From Vanrija pseudolonga (taxonomy: Eukaryota > Basidiomycota > Tremellomycetes > Trichosporonales > Trichosporonaceae), in contig NC_085854.1 of NCBI RefSeq assembly GCF_020906515.1, positions 1,488,001 to 1,552,000 on the forward strand: a stretch of DNA of 64,000 bases, in the 5' to 3' direction. A program made the position numbers and the translations under genes. Below the pieces are notes generated by a model. The model had not been told where the DNA came from, did not search any database, and saw nothing but the letters and a program-made list of their open reading frames with translations. Of the stretch, positions 44,078-56,000 are shown one piece after another. Every line of letters begins with the position of its first letter. The stretch's first letter is position 1.

Positions 44078-47000
44078 TTACAGGCCGACGGCAGCAACCT
44101 TGTCGGGCACAGTGGCCTTGAGGTGCTCGACCAGGGCACGGAGCTCGGCCTTGGTCTCGTCGGTGGTGTCGTCCTCGTGCTCGGCCGACAGGTTGTAGGC
44201 GAATGCCTGCAGGAGCTGGTCGAGGTGGGGCTCGAGGATGGCAGCGTTGGAGCGGAACAGGGAGAAGATGGCAGCGTACACGGCACGGTTCTCCAGGGGG
44301 TCGAACTGGAGAGGCATGACCGAGACGAGGGCAGCAACAACCTGGTCCAGGGGAAGAACCGAGGGGTTCTTGACAACCATCCGTGCCACGGCACCGGCAG
44401 CGTTGTCGCGGGCGTTGTAGACGGTGGGAGCAGAGTGCTCAGGAGGAGTGAAGAAGGGCTGGAGCACCGAGAGGAGGGCACCGTAGTGGCCAGAGAGGTC
44501 CGTGTCCGAGTTCTGGATCAGGACACCAGCCGCAAAGGCAGAGTCGGAGCGGACCTCGGGAGCCTCGTCTTGCAGACCACGCGAGATGATCTCAAGGAGG
44601 GGCTGGGTGAACGAGGTGACACCGCTCTTGAGGCCAACAATGATCTCGCCAAGAGAGCCAATGGCCATCGAGCGCTCGCTCGAGATGCGCTTGGGCTGGG
44701 TGTAGTTGGCAATCAGAGGAAGGACCTGGCCGAAAGCCTGGGCGAAGTCGGGGCCGAGGACAGTAGCCATGGCACCGAAAACGTCGGCAGCGTTCGAGAC
44801 GAGCGCAGACTCGTACTCGGACGAGTCGGCGTCGACACCGGCAGCCTCGTCGTCTCCATCAGGGTCAAGCTGGCAGAGCGACTTCTTCTCGAGGATCTCA
44901 ATGGCCGAGGTGGCAATCTCGTCAAGGCGGCCCTCAACAAGAGCGGGGCCACACTTGTTCATCGTGTCGGCGAGCTCCGAGCAGAGAACGATGACAACAG
45001 ACCTGTCGCGTGGTTAGCGTCGTCATCTCCAAAGGTATAACAAGAATGTGGAGGAGATAGAGGGATCAGAGATAAAAATAAAACTAGTCTCAAGACACTT
45101 TGTGCCGTTCGAAGTGAGCTGAGTAATTGTATCATCACATAGAGTGATTGTGGGGGAGGAGGTTTGGGGAAGCAAAACAATACGCACTTGTCGTCCTCGG
45201 ACTTCCAGCCCTCGAGGATGTTGGGGAGAATGTGGTCAACGAGCTTCTTGACGTCGGCGTGGAAGGGGACCTTGACGTGGGCACCCTGGATCCACTCGGT
45301 AGGGTTCGAGAGGTCGTAGAAGGTCTTGATGTACTGGAACAGAGCAGAGACGGCAGCCTTGCGGATACCCTCGTAGTAGTGGTCGAGCTGCTCGATCAGG
45401 ACCTGCATGGTCTCCTCGAGGTAGGGGAGGAAGGCACCCTTAGTGGCGTTGAAGAGCTCGCCAATGGTGTCGACGGCAACCTCCTTCTCGATGGCGACAG
45501 CCGAGTTGACCTTGGCGAACATCTGCTCGAGCGCCTCGAGGTCGGTCTCCTCCTCAAGGAGGTCCTCCTCGTCACCGTCCTTGGACGAGCCAGCGCCGGT
45601 AGCGAAGGCCTCGGCAGCGGCACGGGCGGTGGTGGCGCGGTCCTCCTCACCCTCCTCAATGAACTCGTCGGCCTCGCTCTGCTGAAGCGAAGCAACAAGG
45701 GCGGGAACACAGGTGGGGAGGTAGGCGGCAAACTCGGACTCGAAGACCTGGGCCATGACGCCAAAGAAGATGAACGACGACTCGCGGAGGCGAGTGTTGT
45801 CCATGGTGAGGGCCTCAAAGGCAGCCTTCATCATGTCCTGGAAGTAGGGACGGAAGAGGTCGGCACCGACAGCCTCGGCAATGGTGCCGATGGTGTCGGT
45901 GGCAACGCCACGAAGGTCGCTCTCGTCCTCGGTACCCGAGAGGGTAATGAAAGGAACGAGGCGCTTGATCGTCTGCTCGAAGTAGGGGCGGAACTTGTCC
46001 TTGGAGGCGTGGGCAGCCGAGCCAATGGCACCGGTAACGGTGATCTTGACGGGGACGGGGCCGTTCTCAAGGAGGATGAGGAGACGCTCCATGAGGAGAG
46101 GGAGGTAGTTGACAATGTCGTCACCGAGAATCTCGAGGTACGAGTCTAAGCACGTGCAGGCATTCTTCTGGGTCGAGGGGTCGACAATGAGGTCGAAGAG
46201 GATGGGGACGATGGTGGCGTGGCGCGTGGCGCACTCCTCCGAGAGCCACTCGCAGAGGCAAGAGAGGGCAATGCAGGCAGCCTTGCGGACAGTGACGTCG
46301 CCGTCCCGGAGACCACCCTCGATAACGGGCCAGAGCTGGTCAACGTGGGGGCGAATGTACTCGGAGCAGCCCTCAACCGAAACACCAAAGGCCATGAGCG
46401 CCGACTTGCGCATGGGAGCCTCGCCGGCCATGTAGACCTGGAGCTGCTGCGAAAGGACGGGGAAGACCTGCTGAGGGGGGAGCGACTGGGAGAGCGTGTC
46501 GAGGCAGCGGAAGGCGAGGCGCGAAGGAGAGTCCTCGTCAACATCCTCGGGGTCCTCCTCGCAGCCGATAGGCAGGAGGCCCTCAATGATGGGCTTGGCA
46601 AGGCCGAGAGCCTGAACCTTGGACTTCTTGTAACGGACAGTCCACGAGAGGACGTTGAGAGCACCGCAGCGCATGTCCTCGTCAACGTCACGGTTCGCAG
46701 CAACGCCAAGGAAGAACTGGACAAGCTCGGCAACGTGCTTGGAGACAAGGGGGGTGTCGATGATGAGGAGGGTCTCGAAGACGTCGTAACCGTGCTTGAC
46801 AGCCTCGTCGTCACCGTCGGCAATGGCCTGCTGGAGAACGTTGAGCATGGGGACAATAAGCTCCTGGAAGGCCTTGATGTCGTGCTTGTCCTCGACGCTA
46901 ATGTACTCGGCGACCTTGGCAAGGGCACGGACAGTGGTCATGCGGACCTCGCCAGACTCGTGGTCGTGGAGGGTCTTGGCGAAGAGCTCGAAGAGGGTCT

Positions 47001-47791
47001 TGACCTGCGACTCGAACGACTCGACAACGGTGTCGAGGAGCGAGTAGAGGACGAAGATCGAGGTCTCACGGTGGGTCTTGTCACCCGACTGGGTAGCCTG
47101 GTACAGACCGGGCATGAGCTCGGGCCACTGGGGAGGCTGGACAGTGAGCTCAATGTCGGCAATGGACGAGACGGCGCGAGCAAGCGAGTGGCGGACAATG
47201 GTGCTACGCGGGTTAGGACACTGTTGGCCAAACAAGTCACTCACGTAGGCTCCTGGGTGAGGCGGACAAGAATGTTCTGCTTGATCTGCTGACGGACAGG
47301 CTCGGGCGTCTTCTTCCAGAGCTTGCCGTTGGTGAAGCCTATCCGCTTCCTCAGCTCGACAGCGGCGAGCTGACGGACCTGCAAGCGGGGTGTCAGTCAA
47401 AATTGCCATGATCCTAGCGGAGGCGCTAGGACGCGGCGTGCGCGCGCGGGCCCTAGTGATGCCTCCTCCTGGTTCTGCATCTACGTACGGCCTGGTTGGG
47501 GCTAGTCGCCGAAATTTCATAGAGGGCAGGGATACAGTCTGGCGACTTGAAGAACTGAGTGTTGAGCTGGGCAGTGGCCTGGGGAGGGGAGGTTAGCTCT
47601 GGAGGCGCATTGAATGCATGCGTGGTGTCGGGGACGGCGCCACGGGCAAAACTTACCTGCTTGATCACGTTGGTGTCAGGCGCCGTGGTAGCCTCGAGCA
47701 ACTGGTGCAGGTTTGCGACGTAAGCGGGCTGATGGAGCTGTCAGCGATGGGGGGTTCTAGAGCTGTGTGTTGAGGAGTGACTGACGTCCAT
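44078..47791 (-). CDS. KAP123: Importin beta-4 type karyopherin (Kap123/IPO4)
   Basis: Karyopherins of this type carry ribosomal proteins and histones into the nucleus under Ran-GTP control. The coding start is a 6-nt exon, ATGGAC (47791-47786), spliced to PAYVANLHQLLEATTAPDTN, then QATAQLNTQFFKSPDCIPAL and VRQLAAVELRKRIG. HEAT repeats fill the rest: DESGEVRMTTVRALAKVAEY-like units, VEGCSEYIRPHVDQLWPVIE, DGDVTVRKAACIALSCLCEW, FRPYFEQTIKRLVPFITLSG and LLVALENGPVPVKITVTGAI-like units. An acidic loop typical of Kap123 is present as EADEFIEEGEEDRAT, with a second, DGDEEDLLEEETDLEAL. The largest intron (45003-45187, 185 nt) lies before SVVIVLCSELADTMNKCGP. The protein ends in DKVAAVGL. Assignment to Kap123 rather than Pse1 is by sequence feel. 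Confidence 0.88.
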
Positions 47792-48180
47792 CTTTGCGGC
47801 CGCGCTTTCAAGGGAGCTGTAGCTCTCTTGGGTCGTGGAAGAGATGGAGAAGAGAGATGTAGGAGGAGGAGGAAGGGGGTTGACAGTGACGGGGGGGTGG
47901 GTGGATTATGGGGGCGAGAAAAAGTTGCGCGCGCCAGAGGCCAACAACACGTCCAAGTGGCCAGTGATAACGCGGGAAAATCTGGGCGCGAGGGCCTTGC
48001 CACCCTGGACAGACTGCGCCACCCGTTAGCAGTGACACGAATGACACGTGTAAAATACTTCCGGCCGGGTCGCCGTGACGTCGAGATGGAGGCGTTGGCC
48101 ATGTTCGACAACGACGCGCAACGAGAACACAACGTCTTGCGACTTGGATTCAGACTTGTTAGCAACCCCCAACCCTCACC
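47792..48180. other. Divergent promoter of KAP123 and APS3
   Basis: A 389-bp region between two divergent genes, probably a bidirectional promoter. It includes an AT-poor leader on each side. No gene is seen. Confidence 0.5.
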
Positions 48181-48966
48181 ATGATCCACGCAGTACTCAT
48201 CTTCAATACGCACGGTGGGTGAGGATACTGTGATTCCCGCTGACCCACCAGGCAAACCGCGGCTGTCCAAGTTCTTCACGGCGATCCCTCCACTGCGGCA
48301 ACAGGCCCTCATCTCCCAGATCTTCTCGTTCATTTCGGACCGGCCGGCCGGCGTGTGCAACTTTCTCGACGTCCCCGAGCTTGTTTTCCCCTCCGCGTCC
48401 TCGGGGGCCGTCACACCCAACGGTAACGGCAAGGGCAAGGCCGCTGCGCGGAGTGACGACGACGACACGAGAATCATCTACCGCCACTACGCGACACTGT
48501 ACTTTGTGTAGGTTGCGCGCGTTGGGGCAGCTTTCTGACGCCAGCTTCGTGGTCGATGGGGCTGAGAGCGAACTCGGTATCCTCGACTTGATACAGGTGT
48601 TTGTCGAGTCGCTTGACCGCGCGTTCGAGAACGTATGCGAGCTCGACTTGATCTTCCACTTCGACGAGGTGGGTTGCCGTTGGGCGTCGGGCGTCACTGA
48701 CGGCGTAGGTGCAGCACGTGCTCGGGGAGATCATTCAGGGCGGGCTCGTCCTCGAGACGAACATTAACGAGATCAGCCTGTGTGGTGCGTTATTAAGGCT
48801 GGCAGCGCTGACCCCCCAAGCCCAAGCGTCACAACGTAACCGCAAGGCGTCGGCCGCGAGCGCAAATCCCTTGCTGCCATCACTGCTTGTCGCACCGGGT
48901 GCAGGCAGAGGCCGTGGATCGGCGGCGGACGGACCACGGCGGTGGCTCTCATCCATCGGCGTCTAG
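48181..48966 (+). CDS. APS3: AP-3 complex sigma subunit
   Basis: AP-3 sorts cargo from Golgi or endosomes directly to the vacuole. Five exons (48181-48214, 48252-48507, 48545-48668, 48709-48784, 48821-48966) give 211 residues. The longin-type core is nearly canonical: MIHAVLIFNTHGKPRLSKFF, VCNFLDVPELVF, IIYRHYATLYFVFVVDGAES, ELGILDLIQVFVESLDRAFE, NVCELDLIFHFDE and GGLVLETNINEI. It differs from the usual form by an insert of about 25 Ser/Gly/Asn/Lys residues after the VCNFL motif and by a Ser/Ala/Arg-rich C-terminal tail. The identification is very secure. Confidence 0.94.
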
Positions 48967-49011
48967 GTGTATTGTGTACATACTTGTAATACATGTGAGG
49001 TGTCTACCTGT

Positions 49012-50390
49012 CTACAATATAGGTGCGATAGGGGCAGCGGAGTGCACCAACCCATTCACCTTGGCGCGCCAGCCGTTGGCTGTAGTGCTGCCGTTGGTCG
49101 CGTTAGCCGCTGGGGGTTCGGGCAGGGGGTCCTTGAACCGGCGTTGATAAGTGCGAGGGGTGTCAGGTTCAGGCTGGTGGGTGAGTTCAACAACAACGTC
49201 GCCAAGCCACCTACAAGGACATATTGGACGAGGTTCTTGTCAATGAGGCCGTCGTTGCAGTACTGGATGTACTGGCGGACAGCGTCTAATGTCAGCCAAG
49301 CTCTAGAGGCCGACTCACCCTTGACTCCTGCCAAGTTTTCCCCAGTGGCTCCGGCCTCGGCGTCGAACACGACATCAAGGCCGAATCGCGCGCCGAGTTC
49401 CGCAGCCGTCGCAATGGCCTCTGATAATGGGACCTCATCGACCAAGGCGATGACGAGGGCAAAAGTCGCCATTGCTAATGTTTCTGGCCGGTAGAGGACT
49501 CCGAGCGGTGACAAGAAGCCCTCGTTGAGGAGTACCCAGCCCAGCTCCGTGACGACAGCCTCGGTCGCCTCGCTCTTCGGGGCCGGCTCGCTCGAGTCGA
49601 CGTCCATAGCGTCCCCTGACGCCAGCTCATCGGCCCAGAACTTGTCCAGACCGCGAATACTCCGCCGTAACACGGGCCACGGCTGCTCGACAACCATGTC
49701 GAAGCACAGCGCCTCGAGGACGACCTCCTCCATCGCGAGCACCTCCTTCTCCCACCGCCTGTACTCTGGCCCAGCGTTGTGCGTCTACAATCAGCACAGG
49801 CAACAACGGCAGACCCACCTCTGGCACATCCTCTACCGGCTCGTAGAACTTGGCCCCAGGCTCAAACTTTGCCAGGCACGCGTTGATAATGTATCGCAGC
49901 TTGATGGCCCCCTCCTCAATCTTGGACGCGAGGAAGAGGATGGTCGGGGCAATGAGCTGAATCGTTAGGGGGGTTGCCATGTCATGTCCTCACTCTTGGC
50001 TCAAAGTCCTTGAGGGAACGACGCATGAAGAAGCGGTGGACCAGCACGGCGGCGACAGTCACGGTGCCCTTGCCCTTGGTCACTTCGACCTCGACGTCAG
50101 GCTCGACTTTGGGAGGTGGGGGACGCCTGGGGGTTTAGCAGGGAGCTCGAGAGATCAGCCACTCACCCTGCCGCATCTGCCAACTTGGCAGCAGTCGCGT
50201 TTGCCGATGATGCTACTGCGCCTGCCTGCACCACAGCGGTTCTCATCGCCAGGCTGCGAACGACCATGATAGCCTCGCGGCGCCCTCGCAGTTCGCGCTC
50301 GCGGTCGATGCCGTCTTCGCGAGACGGCGTCTGATCGAGCGCTGCTGGGTCAAAGAGCCACTGTTGGTGCGCTCGGCGCAGTGGCAGCAT
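49012..50390 (-). CDS. Cyclin K/Ctk2-like transcriptional cyclin
   Basis: The ATG is at 50390-50388. The N-terminus QQWLFDPAALDQTPSREDGI matches the start of cyclin K/T/Ctk2-type cyclins, which activate kinases that phosphorylate the RNA polymerase II tail. The first cyclin box has VTVAAVLVHRFFMRRSLKDF, APTILFLASKIEEGAIKLRY and MEEVVLEALCFDMVVEQPW. The second is read as LGWVLLNEGFLSPLGVLYRP and ETLAMATFALVIALVDEVPL. A Val/Glu/Lys-rich stretch, PPPPKVEPDVEVEVTKGKG, is an insert in the first box, and an acidic Ser/Glu-rich linker lies between boxes. The final exon (stop 49014-49012) encodes a Pro/Asn/Thr-rich tail. The stop lies only 45 bp from the stop of the converging APS3 gene. Confidence 0.82.
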
Positions 50391-50723
50391 TGTTGAGGTG
50401 TATGGACAAGTGAGGAGAGGGACAATACACGATTGTGTGACGGTTGCGTCGAAGCCTTCCTTGTCCCACTCGTCAACATGCAGCAGCACGGTGAGGTGCG
50501 TGCCTAAGTTGCCGAAATAATGACGTGTGTAAAATGGATAAACTCGGGTCTTGGCTCTCAGTGCGAGTAAAAGTCTGGTGGTATCAGTCAGTCGAGCGGG
50601 GAGGCTGCCTGCCTGCCATCAGTTGCCTTGACAGCTGCACCGTGGCCAAATGTTGAGTCGCAACAACGGCATCTCAATCAACAGCTTCTCAACGAGTTCA
50701 ACTCGCGACATTCTCACAAGTTC
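50391..50723. other. Divergent promoter of the cyclin gene and GRS1
   Basis: A 333-bp region between divergent starts, containing the GRS1 leader and its upstream ORF. Confidence 0.5.
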
Positions 50724-50733
50724 ATGCCAATAG
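50650..50733 (+). promoter_or_regulatory. Upstream ORF overlapping the first GRS1 start
   Basis: A 27-codon frame starting MLSRNNGISINSF begins at ATG 50650 and ends at TAG 50733. It is out of frame with GRS1 and overlaps the long-form ATG at 50724. If it lies in the transcript, ribosomes that translate it pass the first GRS1 start and could favour the second one (inference). Confidence 0.45.
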
Positions 50734-53068
50734 GCACCTTTAGCAGCTCTTGGACACGAAAGCTCGCACCTTTGGCTTGTCGTTTTACCCACCTCACCCC
50801 AACAGCACCCCTCTTTGCCCATCGCACCACATCCACACTTGCCTCCAAAACAATGACCACCGTTCCGTCGTCTGTCAACAAGTCGGCCCACGAGTTTGAC
50901 AAGGGCAACCTTGACGCCGTGCTCGCCCGCCGCTTCTTCTACGCCCCCGCCTTTGAGATCTACGGCGGTGTCGCCGGCCTGTACGACTATGGACCGACCG
51001 GCTCGTCGCTCCAGGCCAACATCCTCGACGCATGGCGTAAGCACTACATTATCGAGGAGGACATGCTCGAGCTCGACACGACTATTATGACTCTTGACGA
51101 GGTGCTCAAGACCTCGGGCCACGTTGCCAAGTGAGTGAACGAGCTCGTGCACCTGCTGACAGAGCTTAGGTTCGCCGACTGGATGGTCAAGGACACCAAG
51201 AACGGCGAGATCTACCGTGCCGACCACCTCGTCGAGGCCGTGATTGAGGCCCGCCTCAAGGGTGACAAGGAGGCTCGCGGCATCCAGCACGTCGAGGTTG
51301 AGGAGACGGACGAGAAGAAGAAGAAGAAGAAAAAGAATGTCAAGGCGACTGCCATCAAGCTCGACGACAACACTGTTGCCGAGTACGAGTTCCTCCTCGC
51401 TCAGATTGACAACTACACTGGCCCCGAGCTCGGCGAGCTTATCCGCAAGCACAAGATCACCAACCCCACCACTGGCAACGACCTGACCGACCCTGTCGAG
51501 TTCAACCTCATGTTCGAGTCGAACATTGGCCCCACCGGTGCCATCAAGGGGTGAGTTGGAGCTTGGGTCGCGTGCGTGCGTGTGGTGTGCTGACGATGGT
51601 AAGCTACCTCCGCCCCGAGACTGCCCAGGGCCACTTTGTCAACTTCGCTCGTCTCCTCGAGTTCAACAACGGCCGTGTTCCGTTTGCCTCGGCCCAGATC
51701 GGCAAGTCGTTCCGTAACGAGATTGCGCCCCGCCAGGGCCTGCTCCGTGTCCGCGAGTTCACCATGGCCGAGATTGAGCACTACGTCGACCCATTGGACA
51801 AGAAGCACGCCCGCTTCAACGAGGTCAAGGACGTTGTCCTCACCCTCCTCCCCAAGGAAGTCCAGCAGGAGGGCCGTACCGACCTCACCCAGATGACCAC
51901 TGGCGACGCCGTTGCCAAGGGCGTTGTTGACAACGAGACCCTCGGCTACTTCCTCGCAAGGACGCAGCTGTTCCTTACCAAGATTGGTATCGACCCCAAG
52001 CGCCTCCGCTGCCGTCAGCACATGGCCAACGAGATGGCCCACTACGCTGCCGACTGCTGGGACTTTGAGATCCAGTCGTCGTACGGCTGGGTTGAGTGTG
52101 TTGGCTGCGCCGACCGCTCGGCTTACGACCTCACTGTCCACTCGGTCCGCACCAAGCAGGCCCTCCGTGTCCAGCAGCGTCTCGAGAAGCCCATTGTTGT
52201 CGAGAAGCTTGACGTCCAGTTCGAGGCCAAGCCCTTCGGCATCAAGTTCAAGAAGGACGCCGCCACCATCAAGGACACCCTCCTCGGCCTCCCCAAGGAG
52301 CGCCTCCAGTGCATCAAGGACGACTTCGCCTCCAAGGGCTCGTCCTCGGTCAAGTGCACCGACGGCAAGGACTACGAGATTACCCCCGACCTCGTCCGCA
52401 TCGAGCCCCTCACTGTTACTGAGCACGGTGAGTTGTGTGTGTTGTCAACTTTTTCGCTGACCTTTTAGTTCGCGAGTTCACCCCCAACGTCATTGAGCCC
52501 TCGTTCGGTATCGGTCGTATCCTCTACTCGCTCCTCGAGCACTCGTACTGGGCTCGTGAGCAGGACGTTGCCCGCGGTGTTCTTTCGTTCCCCGTCCTTG
52601 TTGCTCCTATCAAGGTCTTGATCGTTGCCATCAGCAACGACCCTGCTCTCACCGCGATCATCCACGACCTCAGTGAGTTGGCGCGTCAGTGGTGAGAGAC
52701 CATATCACTAACACCTCTTTTAGCTCGTCGTTTCCGCAAGCTCGGCATTGCCAGCCGCGTCGACGACTCGGGCGCGTCCATCGGCAAGAAGTACGCCCGT
52801 AACGACGAGCTTGGCACTCCCTTCGGCTGCACTGTCGACTTTGCCAGTAAGTGGATTGCAAGAAGTGGTTTGTCAGCATTCGCTCACGCGCCACCCAGCC
52901 GCCAAGAACGGCACCATCACCCTCCGTGAGCGCGACACGACGTCGCAGCTCATCGGCAAGGTCGACGACGTTATTGCCGTTGTCGACGAGCTCGTCAAGG
53001 GCAACATCAACTGGGACGGCGCGAGCAAGAAGCTCGAGGTCTACAGCGGCGTCCAGGACGTCGAGTAA
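50724..53068 (+). CDS. GRS1: Glycyl-tRNA synthetase, predicted dual-targeted
   Basis: This class II enzyme charges tRNA-Gly. Two in-frame ATGs exist. The first, 50724, gives a 43-residue Ser/Arg/Thr-rich presequence (MPIGTFSSSWTRKLAPLACR and on) with a T at minus 3. The second, 50853 (MTTVPSSVNKSAHEF), has A at minus 3. Catalytic features are FFYAPAFEIYGGVAGLYDYG, GYLRPETAQGHFVNF (motif 2 region), IGKSFRNEIAPRQGLLRVRE, the WVECVGCADRSAYDL block, and EPSFGIGRILYSLLEHSYW (motif 3). The C-terminal anticodon-binding domain has PFGCTVDFATAKNGTITLRE. A lysine run (EKKKKKKKNVKA) lies in the insertion between motifs 1 and 2. At least five short introns are present. Mitochondrial (long) and cytosolic (short) forms from one gene are expected, as in other fungi. 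Confidence 0.95.
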
Positions 53069-56000
53069 TGGCAGTAGAGGACTATCTATCACCTACAGAT
53101 CGCGTCGGCAGGACGCGCATGCATCGTTGTCCCACCTCGTGCTACATGTACCCTTGTCTGTCGCTGCTGCCGTCATGTTGTCGCATCCAAGACCTTGATC
53201 GTGAGCATCCCTGATGAGTGCCGTGAGCCACATTCGTGTCACTGTTTGAGAGTTGGCGGCCTCTGCGCATACAGGTCCGAGGCGATGCAAGTGTGGGCCA
53301 TTCCGTAAGCCAAAGTTGGCCGACGAGTCCAGATGCTCCAGGGATGGAGCGCGGGGATGATGGGGCCAATGTGGTCACTGATCGCCGCAAACGAGCAAGC
53401 GGCCTAAGTGGTCGAAACGGTCGTGAGGTTGCCACGGGTTTGGGAGGTTTGGGTTGTCCATGCGGGCGCATGCGAGGGATAACCTCTTGCGCACCCTCGC
53501 GTTAACCTCCGTTCCGAGCTCGGGTACACGAGCTTAGATATGTGCACACATACTAATAGAGTTGGTTCCTTTCACATGGGTGCAGTTGTGTGCCACACAA
53601 CACGCAGAGTTCTGTTCTGGGTGGCTGCCCTGCCTGCGCGCCTGCGTCGCCCTTGACCTGTGCGTGGCGGCGCGTGCGCGTGCGGCCGCGAGCCATTGTC
53701 ACCGGGCGCCGCTGTACACTGTCAACAGGGCGCGCGGTGTATATTTATTTACATCTGGCAGAGATCGGGAAGCGATGGGCAGCGCTCGATCGATCGCACG
53801 AGACGACGCGTGCTGCAGGCCTGTGCACCACACCAACCAGAAGTGCGGGCATCGGTGTTGGGAACAGCAACAGCTACAGCACGGAAACACCGCCGAGTAC
53901 CGCGCGCAAAACCCGACGACGAAACAAGCATGCGGGACGGCCGGTTTGGGTTGAGGGTCAGGCGTCAGGCGGGCGCGGGGTGGATTCAAGCATGCACGAC
54001 AAGAGGGCGTGGCGCTGCCGTGGCTTGGCGCGGTGGCGGCAGCGGCAACGAGGGGCGGCGGCGGCGACATGCTGGTGCTGGATGTCATGCGAGCAAGCTA
54101 GGAACGAACGGGCGCATCCAGACGGCCAGACGGCCATGGAGCGCGCGCGCGCGGGTACGAGCAGACCGTGCCGTGCGGTGTGTGCAGGGCGGCGGCGGCG
54201 ACCCAGCTTGGCAACGAGACATAGTAACATGCAGGCACTGCTCGCCGCGTTCCTACGTGCAATTTCACGGACATGGCCTGCGGCGCCAGGGGCAGGTGTC
54301 TCATCAGTGTGAACGGGGGTGGTGCTGGGGGGCACTGGGGCCACTGTGCATGCTTTTGCCGCGTCACTGCATTCTGCTGCTGCTGCTGCGTGTGACTTGG
54401 CCGCGGTCGTGAGGAGCAGAAGCGAGGTGGGAGGAGAGAGCTGGTGTGACAGGAGGCTGCAGACTGATCTGATCGAGATTTGTTTGTACTGTAATGCATA
54501 GTAGGCTGGTGCGGCGGCGGCGTGGTATGCGGCGTGGTAAGGAATTGTTTCTCCGTGAATCCTGGCTGGTGGTTGTCGTGTATAGAGTTTAGGTCTGGGC
54601 TCGGGGCTCGGGGCTGAGGGAGGGGGGGGGGCGGAGGCTGGAGGGGCTGCTGGGAAGGCTGCGGGAGTGATGCGAAAAAAATAGGCAGTGCATAGCAAGC
54701 AACAGTGTCATGCTAGCTAAAACAAGCTTGCGACACGCAAGTGGGGTCCGGCGTGTCTGGGCCAGATCTCAGGGGGGGGTGGTCGCTGGGGCCGCACTGG
54801 GCTGGGGGTAGTGCTGGATCTTGGCCGGGTTCGGGGCTGGTCCCGAAGGCTTGTTAAGCATCAGGACAGAGGTAGCATGCAGCGATACGCATGAGAACAG
54901 AGTAGGTGCTTAGATGCGCGCGGGTCGGCAGCGGGTCCACCGACCAAGGGTGGGCAAGGCGCGGGGGGGGGGGCACAAGGGCAGAGGGGGCGCGGGCGGG
55001 GCGGCGGCGGTCGGGCTGGGCGAACCCTCCCCTGGCGCTCAGGGTCTTGATTTTGGTTGGAGACGAAAAAACCACCGACGGACAGAGTGCAAAAATGACC
55101 CTGAAAGCGAGACACACTCGAGACACAAACGACACGGCACGGCACGACACGACTCGACACGGGGCCGCAGGACGATTGCACTCACCTCGCTCCTCGACGA
55201 CAGACGGCTCCACGACGACTGTTTGATCCGAAGCAAGGGGCCGCTGTGCACACCCGGGGTTGTCGTCAGGTCAGGTCCCAAGCGGAGGCGGCGGCACAAG
55301 GTGGGCGCGCGACCGCGACCGCAAATCCAAACAGTCGTCGTGTGGCACAGCACCCATGCTGCTGCTGCGTGAGTGCTGCGTGAGTGCTGCGTGAGTGCTG
55401 CGTGAGTGCTGCGTGCTGCTGTGCCGCAACACTGGCACGGCACGCCTGGCCCAGGCCGTCGGACGGTGCTGTAACCGCCTCTCTGCCTTTGCCACCGCCG
55501 CACGATCCGCCTTGTCGTCTTCGCCCTCGCGCCCCCCTGCCCTTCCCGGCCCCTAGCGCATAAGCTGTCGCCAACATGCTTGTCCTGACAACCACCGCCC
55601 GAAGAGGCGTCGAGCGGATCTTGGCGGGCGCGGGCTGGTGATCCAGCCTTGTCTGTCAGATTGTTTTGGTACTGGTACAATGCATGAATGCGGATTGTGT
55701 GCATGGTGCGTGTGGTTCATCCCGTTCCGGCGACGGCGACGCGTGCGGTAGAAGAAGAATGAATGCATGCGGCGGCTGGGCGGGGGCGGCGGCGGCGTAT
55801 GAACTTTGATCTAGGCGTGGATGGGTTGCCCCCGATTGATGAATGATTCCCACTGAAACAAGCACCGCGCTCGTCTGACGTGGATGATGGCAGGCGACTC
55901 GCCGCGGGTCTGGTGCGTTGGTTGGTCGTCGTGTCGCCTGCCTGCCTCGCAACAGACAGCTTAGCTACCTGGCCATGGCACACCAGCCGGGATAGCGCCT

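Noticed and set aside
53590-54412. Several overlapping plus-strand frames of 130-250 codons
   Set aside because: Cys/Arg/His-rich in all three frames, no family pattern and no consistent start.
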